From: CAZSXU01 sp964610505
Lineage (GTDB): Bacteria; Arandabacterota; Arandabacteria; JAGLYR01
Assembly: GCA_964610505.1 (NCBI GenBank)
Contig: CAZSXU010000003.1
Span: 62,001 to 126,000 of the forward strand
Direction of reading: 5' to 3'
Length of the DNA: 64,000 nucleotides
This document shows positions 43,201 to 51,185 of this stretch, piece after piece. Made by a program: the position numbers and the translations under genes. Each line of letters starts with the position of its first letter. Position 1 is the first letter of the stretch. The notes beneath the pieces are model-generated. The model was not told where the DNA came from. It did not search any database and was given only the letters and a program-made list of their open reading frames with translations.

Positions 43201-45249
43201 ACGGCGGGCGCGGTCACGGCGGTTCTGCGAGGCATCGCCGGCGTCGATATCAGCGACAGCACGGCCTCGATCGGGACCGTGGAACCCAACGAGATCGTGC
43301 AGGCATCGGACGGATTCGTTTTCGCCTGTCTCTCTTCTTCGATGGTGTTGTCTCTGGAGCTCAACGACGCCGAAGGGCGCAGCTGGGTGGAGACCTTAGA
43401 GCTGGAGCCCCCTCTGCCGCCGTCGGGACTGGAGGCGGCTTCGTCGTCCGAATGGATCGATCTGATCTGGGATCCTGCTGCGGAAGCGGACCTGTTCGGA
43501 TACACCGTGTACAGGCGTGACGGCCGAGACGCCTACCAGCGGGTGAGCCCGATGATGGATGAGGGTACCGCATATCATCGGGATTACGGGTTGGTTCCCG
43601 GGCACGCCTACGAGTACGTAGTGACGGCCGTCGATACGTCGGGAAACGAGTCAACCTTCTCCGATCCGCTGAATGTATCGACTTCGCCTTCCCAGATGAC
43701 CGGTTTCCCGGTCCGTTCCCGGAATCAGATCTACTCCTCTCCAACGATCGGGGATCTGGATCAGAACGGGGATCTGGAGACAGTGGTGGGTTCCAAAGAC
43801 GGATTCGTCTACGCGTGGCACCACGACGGCGAGCTGGTCTCGGGCTGGCCCAAGGACACCGGAGGCGAGATCTGGGGCGCCCCCTGTCTGGCGAATCTGG
43901 ACGATGACCCGGAGCTCGAGGTGCTGGTCGGTACGTGGAACGACAAGATCATGGCGTGGAATCACGACGGGACCGGCTACCTGACACCCGACGGTACCTT
44001 CGATGATGTTCCGCGCTGGGTCCGGTCGAGTCCGACCTGTCATGACGTGGACTACGACGGGCGGCTTGAAGTAGTGGTCGGCTGTTCCAACGGCTACGTG
44101 TACGCCTGGAACCATGATGGGACCGGGTATCTCCAGCCCGACGGGCTGTTCGCGACCCCGGGAGGCGGAGAGATTTCCGGTTCTCCGGCCATTCTGGATA
44201 TTGACGGCGACAGGCGGTGCGAGATCTTTCTCGGTTCGCTGAATGGTAACCTGTACGCCTGGAACCACGACGGGACCGGGCTCATCGAGAGCAGCGGAAT
44301 CTTCGGCGCCACCGGCGATGGAATCTGGGGCTCGCCCGCCATCGGTGACATTGACGACGACGGAGACTATGAGATCGTCGTCGGGTCCTGGAGCGACAGC
44401 GTGTATGTGTGGGACGACGACGGCACGCTGGCAGCGAACTGGCCCAAGAGCGCCCAAGACGACATCTGGTCCTCTCCGGCACTGGGCGACGTCGACGGCG
44501 ACGGGGATCTGGAAATCTTCGTCGGCTCAAACTCGCACCAGGTCTATGCGTGGCATCACGACGGTACGGGGGTGACCGAGACATCGGGCCGTTTGGCTGT
44601 CTGTGGTGATGACGTGTGGAGTTCACCGTGTCTTGTGGACATCGACGGCGACGGCGTGCTGGATGTCGTGGCGGGTTCCATCGACGGGAAGATGTACGCG
44701 TGGAATTCGGGGGGCGAGCCGATCCCGGGTTGGCCCGTGAGCACGTTGGGTGAAGTGTACGCCTCACCCGCCATCGCGGATCTTGACGAGGACGGAGACG
44801 TGGAGATTCTCTGCGTATCCTACGACGGGATGGTGTACGCCTATGACCTGAGCGCTTCGTGGAATCCCGCGGCCGCCGATTGGCCCATGTTCCAACATGA
44901 CATGTACAACACGGGATTCCACGGTTTCAGCGGGTTCCTGGATGTGGCGTCGGAGGCCTCCGATGTCGTCGTGTTACCGGGGCTCGAGCAGAACTACCCG
45001 AACCCCTTCAATCCCGAGACGCAAATCGCGTATCGCGTTGCAGTAGCTGCCGAGGTGGAATTGGCAGTCTACGACGTGGCGGGGCGCCGGGTGACGACGC
45101 TGGTTTCAAAGCGGCAGGCGCCCGGTGTTTATCGGGTGGGCTGGCATGGCCTGAACAGCCAAGGTGAGCCCGTGGCCAGCGGCGTGTATTTCTGCCGCCT
45201 GTGTGTGGGGCGGGAGCAGTTCTCCAAGAAAATGGTCCTCATGAAATAG
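40207..45249 (+). CDS. Secreted gingipain-type (C25) peptidase with FG-GAP repeats and sorting domain
   Basis: A 1680-residue paralogue of the protein at 33323. It has a signal peptide (LALGAVFAGMVCGIPGFVWA) and a C25 domain with VVNHGDAFKM (His about 486) and YTSNCNLSQVELDC (Cys about 522). Beta-sandwich segments follow, with an FN3-like segment around 1085-1165 and a propeller of GDLDQNGDLETVVGS-type repeats from about 1180 to 1550. The end is LEQNYPNPFNPETQIAYRV, then GVYFCRLCVG and KMVLMK, the type A sorting domain. ATG 40207 has AAGGAGAGAG upstream. It has its own promoter and leader, so its expression is probably regulated separately. Confidence 0.88.
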   Translation: MTIRRGRSPMHDRSVYVQLALGAVFAGMVCGIPGFVWADWTQTFTFDPGDLRVSQVRGYDELALRECVVDAGPGAPRLPMRVFTFTVPDGEKVVGVEVVSLVSEAVPGRFNILPGGGEHAELPVRKDEDIWNLDGPYPSQVAELGGSGFMGGRRVASIILHPVRLNPAEGELLFSREVHVRIMTAASNEIGVRCERPGARRPALIDREFSAQARALEREASGKGAGGGAETSGTFQPTEFPSLDGSLVEYLIVTVDELASEFQRLADWKTSCGVPAVVKTVSWIEANYPGGVDLPEKIRLFIRDAYQNWGTVWVLLGGDEEQIPIRLAHSNYYSPGDWLITCDMYYQCLDGNWNADGDHLYGEGYEGGSAPGDSVDFYPEVFLGRLSVEDVSEAGTCIDNAMAYRKTPSSGYLKKALFLGEVVFPVGWDPGDPVYLDGAEICDQAAQWFPSDWDTVKLYEINGNENHDAILDEMNAGYGIVNVVNHGDAFKMSCSDDSYLYLSDMDSLQNSGKMGFIYTSNCNLSQVELDCYNEHLTQNPDRGYIGAIGSTRFCFPHAGRDFQEEVFRLMFDAGVTRQGEIHALHKLPFAPVSTNDGSAYRWTILSYILLGDPELPIWVDEPQTLDVVHSGSMSLGDSLYAVQVSSAALPVPGVTVCLWKQDTGEYARGLTDDAGQIDVSFEPGSTGDVSLVVIADGYLPYETTVSVGGSGRVQVGQVAVNDAVSGNGDGRWDAGETADLDVTLQNGTSTAVEGVTAELGLVSGATLTLDMTFDGQSAPELLHFGADAGSPGSLPAVFSVSDGALLGRPFYSGAPADTGVYFWLDHNGWHLRAAGGLDSHDVWTSVTTDGRFLDVEGARLEGADSLWSATQEFQLFAQLDPQDYEDGVDAVLADTVGVHIPVDAADFGTIGSGQGSTESFTVGAASGIADGVPVWFILDITSGGDTWSEWIRMDVHAPEMSEYYHGIDDSTYGGNANAKAEVGEIVILRSAILNRGSGTAGAVTAVLRGIAGVDISDSTASIGTVEPNEIVQASDGFVFACLSSSMVLSLELNDAEGRSWVETLELEPPLPPSGLEAASSSEWIDLIWDPAAEADLFGYTVYRRDGRDAYQRVSPMMDEGTAYHRDYGLVPGHAYEYVVTAVDTSGNESTFSDPLNVSTSPSQMTGFPVRSRNQIYSSPTIGDLDQNGDLETVVGSKDGFVYAWHHDGELVSGWPKDTGGEIWGAPCLANLDDDPELEVLVGTWNDKIMAWNHDGTGYLTPDGTFDDVPRWVRSSPTCHDVDYDGRLEVVVGCSNGYVYAWNHDGTGYLQPDGLFATPGGGEISGSPAILDIDGDRRCEIFLGSLNGNLYAWNHDGTGLIESSGIFGATGDGIWGSPAIGDIDDDGDYEIVVGSWSDSVYVWDDDGTLAANWPKSAQDDIWSSPALGDVDGDGDLEIFVGSNSHQVYAWHHDGTGVTETSGRLAVCGDDVWSSPCLVDIDGDGVLDVVAGSIDGKMYAWNSGGEPIPGWPVSTLGEVYASPAIADLDEDGDVEILCVSYDGMVYAYDLSASWNPAAADWPMFQHDMYNTGFHGFSGFLDVASEASDVVVLPGLEQNYPNPFNPETQIAYRVAVAAEVELAVYDVAGRRVTTLVSKRQAPGVYRVGWHGLNSQGEPVASGVYFCRLCVGREQFSKKMVLMK

Positions 45250-45279
45250 TCGGTCTTGCGATTGCCGACGAGGAGAGAA

Positions 45280-45312
45280 GGAAGCCCGGTCGGATCAACC
45301 GACCGGGCTTCC
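45280..45312 (+). terminator. Hairpin terminator after the second C25 peptidase
   Basis: GGAAGCCCGGTCGG (45280-45293) and CCGACCGGGCTTCC (45299-45312) form a perfect 14-bp stem with a five-base loop, 31 bases after the stop. The T-tract is poor (TCACGTCGGCTCTTTT), so termination may need Rho or be bidirectional. Confidence 0.7.
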
Positions 45313-45362
45313 TCACGTCGGCTCTTTTGCCGCGTGGGCCTTGCGCTCCGGCGAGCGCTCCC

Positions 45363-45600
45363 CGTCGCCGGCCCTGGGCCTGGGTTGTCCACTCTCAACT
45401 TTCGACTTTCAACTTTCCGCAGTTCAGGCCTTTCCCGTCGCCGGCCCTGGGCCTGGCTTGTCCACTCTCAACTCTCGACTTTCGACTCTCCGCAGTTCAA
45501 GCCTTCCCTACGCCCGGCCCTGGGCCTGGCTTGTCCACTCTCAACTCTCGACTTTCGACTCTCCGCAGTTCAAGCCTTCCCTACGCCCGGCCCGGGGATG
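45363..45600. repeat. 73-bp tandem repeat, three copies
   Basis: The core GGCCCTGGGCCTGG occurs at 45370, 45443 and 45516, and a partial copy at 45589; each step is exactly 73 bases. Inside each unit is a CT-rich tract with CGACTTTCGACTCTCC-type short repeats. Copies two and three are nearly identical, and copy one is more diverged. The array is noncoding. Confidence 0.88.
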
Positions 45601-45777
45601 GTGTGCTCCGGCTTTCGGCTCTCGGTTTTCGGTTCTCCGCCGTATGCGGGCCTCGGATGAACGATGCCCGGATCGGCTCTTTCCCTATGTGGGGTTCCCG
45701 CCAGACCCCGTTTTCCGCACGTCCCAGCCCCTGTGGCCAGGTTTGCGAATTTTTCTCTATCTTGGTGGGTTTTTTTG

Positions 45778-45807
45778 TTGACAAGTGAGTCGCTACAAAG
45801 GTACTGT
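45778..45807 (+). promoter_or_regulatory. mraZ (dcw) promoter
   Basis: TTGACA (45778-45783), an 18-base spacer, and TACTGT (45802-45807), just after a T-rich run. It is followed 10 bases later by the MraZ box. The -35 is consensus and the -10 is weak. Confidence 0.6.
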
Positions 45808-45817
45808 CCCATTCGGG

Positions 45818-45842
45818 TGGGAGAAAGTGGGGGAAAGTGGGG
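45818..45842 (+). promoter_or_regulatory. mraZ box: MraZ box (three TGGGN repeats)
   Basis: TGGGA (45818), TGGGG (45828) and TGGGG (45838) are separated by two identical five-base spacers, GAAAG. This fits the TGGGN-N5 direct-repeat site bound by MraZ upstream of its own gene in E. coli. Here it lies just past the expected transcription start, so MraZ binding would repress the dcw operon. Confidence 0.85.
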
Positions 45843-45906
45843 GCCGGATGGGCCCAGGGTTTCGGGGCAGTAACCGATCCGGGTCAATCTCATGGGAGAC
45901 AACAAG

Positions 45907-46350
45907 ATGGCCGGACTCATCGGACATTTCCAGCACTCCATAGATCACAAGGGTCGCCTGAGCCTCCCCGCCAAGATCAGGAGACTTCTGACCAGGGGCA
46001 AAGAAGGGCGTAACTTCATCACTACCAAGGGACTGGACGGATGCCTCTTTGTCTATCCCGCGGCCGAATGGAAACAGATCGAAGCCAAGCTGCGGGAGCT
46101 GCCCCGGTTCGAGCAGAAGACGAGGCACTTCGTTCGGCAGATCATGTCCAACGCCTCCCAAACGGATCTCGATGCACAGGGCCGGATCTCGATTCCGCAG
46201 TCCCTTCTGAATCTGGCCGGCATCCATGACGAGGTCCTCATCATCGGCGCACTCGATCGCCTGGAGTTGTGGGATCCGGAAGCCTTCCGGACGTACAACG
46301 ACAAATCGGGTCTGACCTTCGAAGACGCGGCAGAAGATCTGTTGATATAG
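45907..46350 (+). CDS. mraZ: Transcriptional regulator MraZ
   Basis: MraZ is a DNA-binding protein with two AbrB-like (SpoVT/AbrB) domains that represses the dcw cluster. The protein is 147 residues. The two half-motifs are HSIDHKGRLSLPAKIRRLL and TDLDAQGRISIPQSLLNLAG. ATG 45907 is preferred over in-frame ATG 45892, because GGGAG lies 8 bases before it and the protein then starts at the conserved N terminus. Its binding site lies about 65 bases upstream. Confidence 0.95.
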   Translation: MAGLIGHFQHSIDHKGRLSLPAKIRRLLTRGKEGRNFITTKGLDGCLFVYPAAEWKQIEAKLRELPRFEQKTRHFVRQIMSNASQTDLDAQGRISIPQSLLNLAGIHDEVLIIGALDRLELWDPEAFRTYNDKSGLTFEDAAEDLLI

Positions 46351-46368
46351 CCAATTCCGGAGGCCCGC

Positions 46369-47343
46369 TTGAATGATCCGGCCGATCACATCCCCGTCCT
46401 GGTGGACGACGTGGTGGGGATGTTGGTCCGGGCCGAGGGGGGGATCTACCTGGACGGCACTGTCGGCTTGGGAGGGCACGCGGGGGCCATCCTTCGTGCG
46501 GCCGGGCCCCGCGCTCGCCTCCTCGGGGTGGATCTGGACACGGAATGCGTCAGACTCAGCTCCCGGCGACTGGCCGAATTCGGCGACCGGGTCCTGCTCG
46601 TCAGGGGAGACTACGCAGATCTTCCGGAACTGGCAAGGGAGCAAGGCTGGATCCCGGCGGACGGCATCGTTCTGGACCTCGGTATCTCCAGTTACCTGCT
46701 CGAATCCTCGGGGCGAGGGTTCAGTTTCCGCAAGGATGAACCCCTGGACATGCGATTCGATCTCACGCGACCCCGAAGAGCGGAGGACATCTTGAATTTC
46801 GGAACCGATGACGAACTGGTCCGGATCTTCCGCAGCTACGGGGAGGAACCCCTCGCACGCCGTATTGCCCGGGGTATCGTCGCCAGGCGAAGCCGCACGC
46901 ACTTCCGTTCCACCCGCGATCTTAGAACCTTCGTGGAAGAGAGCGTTCCGGGAGCGGTCGTGAACAAGACCCTCGCGAGGGTGTTCCAGGCGATTCGCGT
47001 CGCCGTCAACGATGAGCTGGACAAGCTGCGGGACGCGCTGCCTCGTCTGGTGGATCTCCTCCGACCCGGTGGGCGATTGGCGGTCGTTTCGTTCCATTCC
47101 CTCGAGGATCGTATCGCGAAGAGAACGTTTCGGAGGCTCAGTGGCGAGTGTGTTTGTCCGCCGCGCCTGCCGGTTTGCGCGTGTGAGCCGGAGGCCAAAC
47201 TCCGCCTCGTGACCCGTTCGGTCCGCCCGGGCTCCGAGGAGGTTCGCAGCAACCCGCGTTGCCGCTCTGCGGTCCTGAGGGTGGTCGAGCGCCTGCCCGG
47301 CGTGGATCCCGACGGCGGAAGTCTTTCGACCGGAGGCGAGTGA
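46369..47343 (+). CDS. rsmH: 16S rRNA (cytosine(1402)-N(4))-methyltransferase
   Basis: RsmH (MraW) methylates N4 of cytosine 1402 in 16S rRNA with SAM. It has 324 residues. Motifs are HIPVLVDDVV, YLDGTVGLGGHAGAIL, VLDLGISSYLLE, RGFSFRKDEPLDMRFD, RVFQAIRVAVNDELD and VVSFHSLEDRIAKRTF. A TTG start follows CCGGAGG. It overlaps ftsL by the TGATG arrangement. Confidence 0.96.
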   Translation: MNDPADHIPVLVDDVVGMLVRAEGGIYLDGTVGLGGHAGAILRAAGPRARLLGVDLDTECVRLSSRRLAEFGDRVLLVRGDYADLPELAREQGWIPADGIVLDLGISSYLLESSGRGFSFRKDEPLDMRFDLTRPRRAEDILNFGTDDELVRIFRSYGEEPLARRIARGIVARRSRTHFRSTRDLRTFVEESVPGAVVNKTLARVFQAIRVAVNDELDKLRDALPRLVDLLRPGGRLAVVSFHSLEDRIAKRTFRRLSGECVCPPRLPVCACEPEAKLRLVTRSVRPGSEEVRSNPRCRSAVLRVVERLPGVDPDGGSLSTGGE

Positions 47344-47759
47344 TGGCGACCGGACGCAGACGCCGGAAATCCAGAGTGCCGGACGTGTTGGGAGGGAGGC
47401 TGTTCGGCGGGCCTAGGAGAACGGCACGAGAATTCATCAGCATTGTCTGTCTGGTCTTCGGCATGGTGGCGATCCTGGTTCTCCAGACGTGGCAGCGCGT
47501 GGAGATGATCGAAACGATGCGCAACAACGAACGGCTGACTCAGGGGCTCTCGCGGCTTCGCGACCTCGTCGTGTGCCGGGAGATGGCTCTCGAGCGGAAG
47601 ATGTCGAGGGGCTGCATCGTCTCTCGAGCCGGTGCCGAGCTTGGTCTCCGGCTTCCGGAGTGGCCGGACATCGTGTTCGTGACGCCCGAGTCGTCACTGG
47701 ACCCGAGCCGCAACGCGGGGTCCGAGATGTGGGAATCGCGCGGGGGGCCGTCGCTGTGA
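47343..47759 (+). CDS. ftsL: Cell division protein FtsL (putative)
   Basis: A 138-residue bitopic protein. An Arg-rich cytoplasmic tail (ATGRRRRKSRVPD) is followed by one membrane helix (FISIVCLVFGMVAILVL) and a short coiled-coil-like segment (VEMIETMRNNERLTQGLSRLRDLV). FtsL sequences are poorly conserved, so the call depends on topology and on its place between rsmH and ftsI. It would bridge FtsQ/FtsB to FtsW-FtsI at the septum. Confidence 0.8.
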   Translation: MATGRRRRKSRVPDVLGGRLFGGPRRTAREFISIVCLVFGMVAILVLQTWQRVEMIETMRNNERLTQGLSRLRDLVVCREMALERKMSRGCIVSRAGAELGLRLPEWPDIVFVTPESSLDPSRNAGSEMWESRGGPSL

Positions 47760-49531
47760 TCAACGACCGGCAGCGTTTTCGCTTGAGAAGCCTGCTCGTC
47801 CTGGGGGTCGTAGTGTGGCTGGTGCTCCTGGCCCGGCTTGTCGAGATTCAGATGATTCAGTGCCCTTCGCTCACCGAAGAGGCCCGCTGCAACCACTGCA
47901 GCCGGGAGCGCATCCCGGCCCGCCGGGGAGACATCCTGGATCGAGATCTGGAACCCCTGGCGCAGACCGTCGCGGGATACGCCGTCAAGGTCGTGCCCCA
48001 GGACGCGTCCGGGGAAACGGACATTGTCCCCGCTCTGGCTCGGACCCTGGGACTGGACCCCGGATCTCTGGACCGGAGGACTCGGGCGGGAAGGCCGTTT
48101 TTCGCAAAGAGGGATCTCCTTCTGGATGATGGCCGCGTCGACGGCCTATGTGGTCTCGATGGTGTTTACCTTGAGCGCGAGCACGCGCGCGTCTACCCCC
48201 GGGGCGCGCTTGCCGCGCACGTCGTGGGTTTCACCGATCCCGACAACACGGGGCTGGAGGGTGCGGAGCTGGAGTTCGATTCTCGCCTGGCCGGGATTCC
48301 CGGCTGGGTGTTCCTGGCCCGCGACGCCCGCGGCCGCGGGCACATGGTGCCCGGGGAGTTTCTCCGCACTCCCCAAGACGGGTGCCGGGTGATTCTCTCC
48401 CTTGACCTCGATTGCCAGGCTATCGCGGAAGAAGAAATCCGGTGTGGCGTCCAGCGCTCTTCCGGGCGTTCCGGACAGGTGCTCGTGATGGATCCGAGAA
48501 CGGGAGACATCCTGGCCCTGGCCGTGTGGCCCGGCTATGACCCGAATGACCCCGGCCGGTCTCCTCGGGAACACCGACGAAACCGGGCAATCACGGACTA
48601 CTTCGAGCCGGGGTCCACTTTCAAGATCGTGGCTCTGGCGGCGGCCATTCGAAAGGGCGTCGTGGAACCGGACATGATGCTCGACGCCGAGCAGGGGTGC
48701 ATGCAACGGGAGGGGTTCCGCATTCGAGACCACCACCCGTACGGGACGATCTCGTTTCGCGAGGCGGTCGAGCACTCCAGCAACATCTGTTTTGCGAAAA
48801 TCGCGGACCTCGTCGGTGAGGAGGCGCTCTACGAGATGGCCCGGGATTTTGGGGTCGGCTGTCCCACGGGTGTTCGGCTGCCCGGGGAAACCTCGGGTCT
48901 CCTGAGACCGCCGAAGGACTGGAGTCGCCGGTCTCTGGCCACCATCGCCATCGGCCAGGAAGTGGGCGTGTCCGCGCTGCAGCTGGCTAACATGGCGGCG
49001 GCGGTGGCCAACGGGGGCGTTCTGATGACTCCCAGAATCGTGCTCGGAGTAGTGGGGCCGGAGGGCAGGTGGCTCACACGGGTGGACCCCAAGCCTATCC
49101 GCCGGGTGCTGTCCGAGGACGAGGCTCGCGAAACCACGGAGTACCTGGTCGGCGTGGTGGAGAACGGCACGGGACAAGCCGCGCGGCTTCCCGGGCTCCA
49201 GGTGGCCGGCAAGACGGGCACTGCTCAGAAGGCCGGGGCAACGGGCTATGCCCCCGACAGTTACGTGGCTTCCTTCGTCGGCTACCTGCCGGCGCATGAC
49301 CCCGTCGTTCTGGTTCTGGTGGTCGTGGACGAGCCCCAGAATCCCTACTACGGCGGCGACGTTGCGGCGCCCGTGTTCCGGCGGATCGTCGAACGCATGA
49401 TCACCACCCGGGCCGTGGGGCTCGAGGAAGCACTGGTCCGGTGCCGGGTGGCCGGCGCGCCGGGTGTTCGGGTTGCGTCCATCGGTGCGGCTCCCTCGTC
49501 CGACGGAACGGGGGGGAGGGCCGAGCCCTGA
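47756..49531 (+). CDS. ftsI: Peptidoglycan DD-transpeptidase FtsI (PBP3)
   Basis: This is the septal class B penicillin-binding protein. The 591-residue protein has an N-terminal anchor (LRSLLVLGVVVWLVLLARLVEI), a dimerisation domain with RIPARRGDILDRDLEPLA, and a transpeptidase domain with STFK (Ser about 287), SSN (about 341) and KTGTAQ (Lys about 486). GTG 47756 overlaps the ftsL stop. A cysteine-containing stretch (CNHCSRER) near residue 45 is unusual for this family. It pairs with FtsW at 55118. Confidence 0.95.
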   Translation: MINDRQRFRLRSLLVLGVVVWLVLLARLVEIQMIQCPSLTEEARCNHCSRERIPARRGDILDRDLEPLAQTVAGYAVKVVPQDASGETDIVPALARTLGLDPGSLDRRTRAGRPFFAKRDLLLDDGRVDGLCGLDGVYLEREHARVYPRGALAAHVVGFTDPDNTGLEGAELEFDSRLAGIPGWVFLARDARGRGHMVPGEFLRTPQDGCRVILSLDLDCQAIAEEEIRCGVQRSSGRSGQVLVMDPRTGDILALAVWPGYDPNDPGRSPREHRRNRAITDYFEPGSTFKIVALAAAIRKGVVEPDMMLDAEQGCMQREGFRIRDHHPYGTISFREAVEHSSNICFAKIADLVGEEALYEMARDFGVGCPTGVRLPGETSGLLRPPKDWSRRSLATIAIGQEVGVSALQLANMAAAVANGGVLMTPRIVLGVVGPEGRWLTRVDPKPIRRVLSEDEARETTEYLVGVVENGTGQAARLPGLQVAGKTGTAQKAGATGYAPDSYVASFVGYLPAHDPVVLVLVVVDEPQNPYYGGDVAAPVFRRIVERMITTRAVGLEEALVRCRVAGAPGVRVASIGAAPSSDGTGGRAEP

Positions 49532-49647
49532 GCATTCGGACGGCCCGATCGGTGTGCGGAGCAAAACGTTTTGACGGTACGGGGCTTCCCGATGGACCGA
49601 CATCCCTCGGATACCGGGCATCCCCGGAAAAAGTGCGAGATGCATGC

Positions 49648-51129
49648 ATGAAGAATCTGCGGGATCTTCTCGAGGGAACCGAGTACCACATCTCCGGAGC
49701 CACGCCGCCGGAAGAGGTGGGGGGACTCTCCTATGACTCGCGGGCAGTCCGTGCCGGGGATCTCTTCTTCTGCCTGAGAGGAAGCGAACGCAACGGCCAC
49801 GCATTCGCCGCGGACGCGCTGAACGCGGGTGCGGCGGCCGTTGTGGTGGACGAAGCCGTGTCTCTCGATCCGGACCGGCCGGTGATCCGGGTTTCCGACG
49901 CGCGATCCGCCATGGGATGGGTCGCGGCGAGGTATTACGAGTTCCCGTCGCGCAACACTCAGGTGATCGGGGTTACGGGGACCAACGGCAAGACCAGCAC
50001 GACCTATTTCGCCTCCGCGATCTTCGAGACGGCAGGATACCCGTCGGGGGTGATCGGGACCCTCGGCTACCGGCTGGGAGACGAATGGCTTTCCGCTCCC
50101 ATGACGACTCCGGAGGCGCCTGATCTTCAGCGCTACCTGCGCCACATGGTCGATGCCAAGATCAAGTGTGTCGTGATGGAGGTGTCTTCCCACGCGCTGG
50201 AACTTCACCGCGTTCGCGGGACCGAGTTCCACTCCGTGGTCTTCACGAATCTGGGGCACGATCACCTTGACTTCCACGGGACCCTCGAGCGGTACCGCGA
50301 AGCCAAGGAGCGTCTCTTCTTCAACGACGGCGACCGGGTTTCCTTCGGCAAAGGACGAATCGCCGTGATCAACGCCGACGACCCGGTGGGAAAGGACATT
50401 CTCGCTCGTACGTCTCTGCCTACCGTTACCTACGCGGTGGAGGCCGAAGCGGACGTCCGGGCCGAGTCCGTCGTGCTCCGACCGGACTCGACACTCCTGG
50501 ACGTGCGGTTTCTGAATGAGATTGTCCCCGTCCGCCTGAGTCTGCCCGGGCGGGTCAACGTGTACAACGCGCTCGCAGCCGCAGCGACGGCGGCCGCGTC
50601 GCTGATCCCGCCCGATCGGATCGCGAAGGGCCTGGAATCCTTGACACAGGTTCCGGGGCGGCTGGAAGCCATCCGCTGCGGCCAGCCTTACGGGGTGATG
50701 GTGGACTACGCGCATAATCCGCCCGCTCTCGAACGGCTGCTGGCCGGCGTTCGGGAAATGACCGAGGGGCGGGTCGTTCTCGTATTCGGATGCGGGGGCA
50801 ACCGGGACCGCGCCAAGCGACCCGAGATGGGCCGGCTTGCGGGCCGGTTGGCCGACCACACGATCGTAACCTCCGACAACCCGAGGACCGAAGATCCTCT
50901 GGCTATCATCGGAGAGATCGAGAGAGGGTTCCTCGCCGGGGCCTCGGTCGAGGTGGTGCCGGATCGCAGAGACGCTATCGAACGCGCGATCGACGGCGCC
51001 CGCGCCGGAGACACCGTGGTGATTGCCGGCAAGGGCCATGAGGACTATCAGATTCTGGGGCGCACCAAGATCCACTTCGATGATCGGGAGGCGGTCCGGG
51101 AGATTCTGGAGACACGGTGGGGACGCTGA
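49648..51129 (+). CDS. murE: UDP-N-acetylmuramoyl-tripeptide synthetase MurE (meso-DAP type)
   Basis: MurE adds the third amino acid to UDP-MurNAc-L-Ala-D-Glu. The protein has 493 residues with the Mur ligase ATP loop GTNGKTST (Lys about 115), the carbamylated-Lys region VMEVSSHALELHRV and the C-terminal VDYAHNPPAL. The DNPR motif (about 410-413) is typical of enzymes that use meso-diaminopimelate. ATG 49648 precedes the conserved LRDLLEG. It overlaps the open frame upstream of murF by a few bases. Confidence 0.95.
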   Translation: MKNLRDLLEGTEYHISGATPPEEVGGLSYDSRAVRAGDLFFCLRGSERNGHAFAADALNAGAAAVVVDEAVSLDPDRPVIRVSDARSAMGWVAARYYEFPSRNTQVIGVTGTNGKTSTTYFASAIFETAGYPSGVIGTLGYRLGDEWLSAPMTTPEAPDLQRYLRHMVDAKIKCVVMEVSSHALELHRVRGTEFHSVVFTNLGHDHLDFHGTLERYREAKERLFFNDGDRVSFGKGRIAVINADDPVGKDILARTSLPTVTYAVEAEADVRAESVVLRPDSTLLDVRFLNEIVPVRLSLPGRVNVYNALAAAATAAASLIPPDRIAKGLESLTQVPGRLEAIRCGQPYGVMVDYAHNPPALERLLAGVREMTEGRVVLVFGCGGNRDRAKRPEMGRLAGRLADHTIVTSDNPRTEDPLAIIGEIERGFLAGASVEVVPDRRDAIERAIDGARAGDTVVIAGKGHEDYQILGRTKIHFDDREAVREILETRWGR

Positions 51130-51185
51130 CGCTTGATCCGGCGACGCCTCCAGAGGCGTTTCGCTCGGGCGTGAAGGAAAGGTCT

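Larger units (their letters stand above)
45250..45906. other. Intergenic region before the dcw cluster
   Basis: This stretch of about 650 bases has no convincing gene. In order it holds a terminator-like hairpin (45280-45312), a 73-bp tandem repeat (45363-45600), degenerate CT-rich sequence to about 45645, the mraZ promoter (45778-45807) and the MraZ box (45818-45842). Confidence 0.6.

Noticed and set aside
45892..45906. Upstream ATG as mraZ start
   Set aside because: It has no ribosome binding site, while ATG 45907 has GGGAG 8 bases before it and matches the family N terminus.
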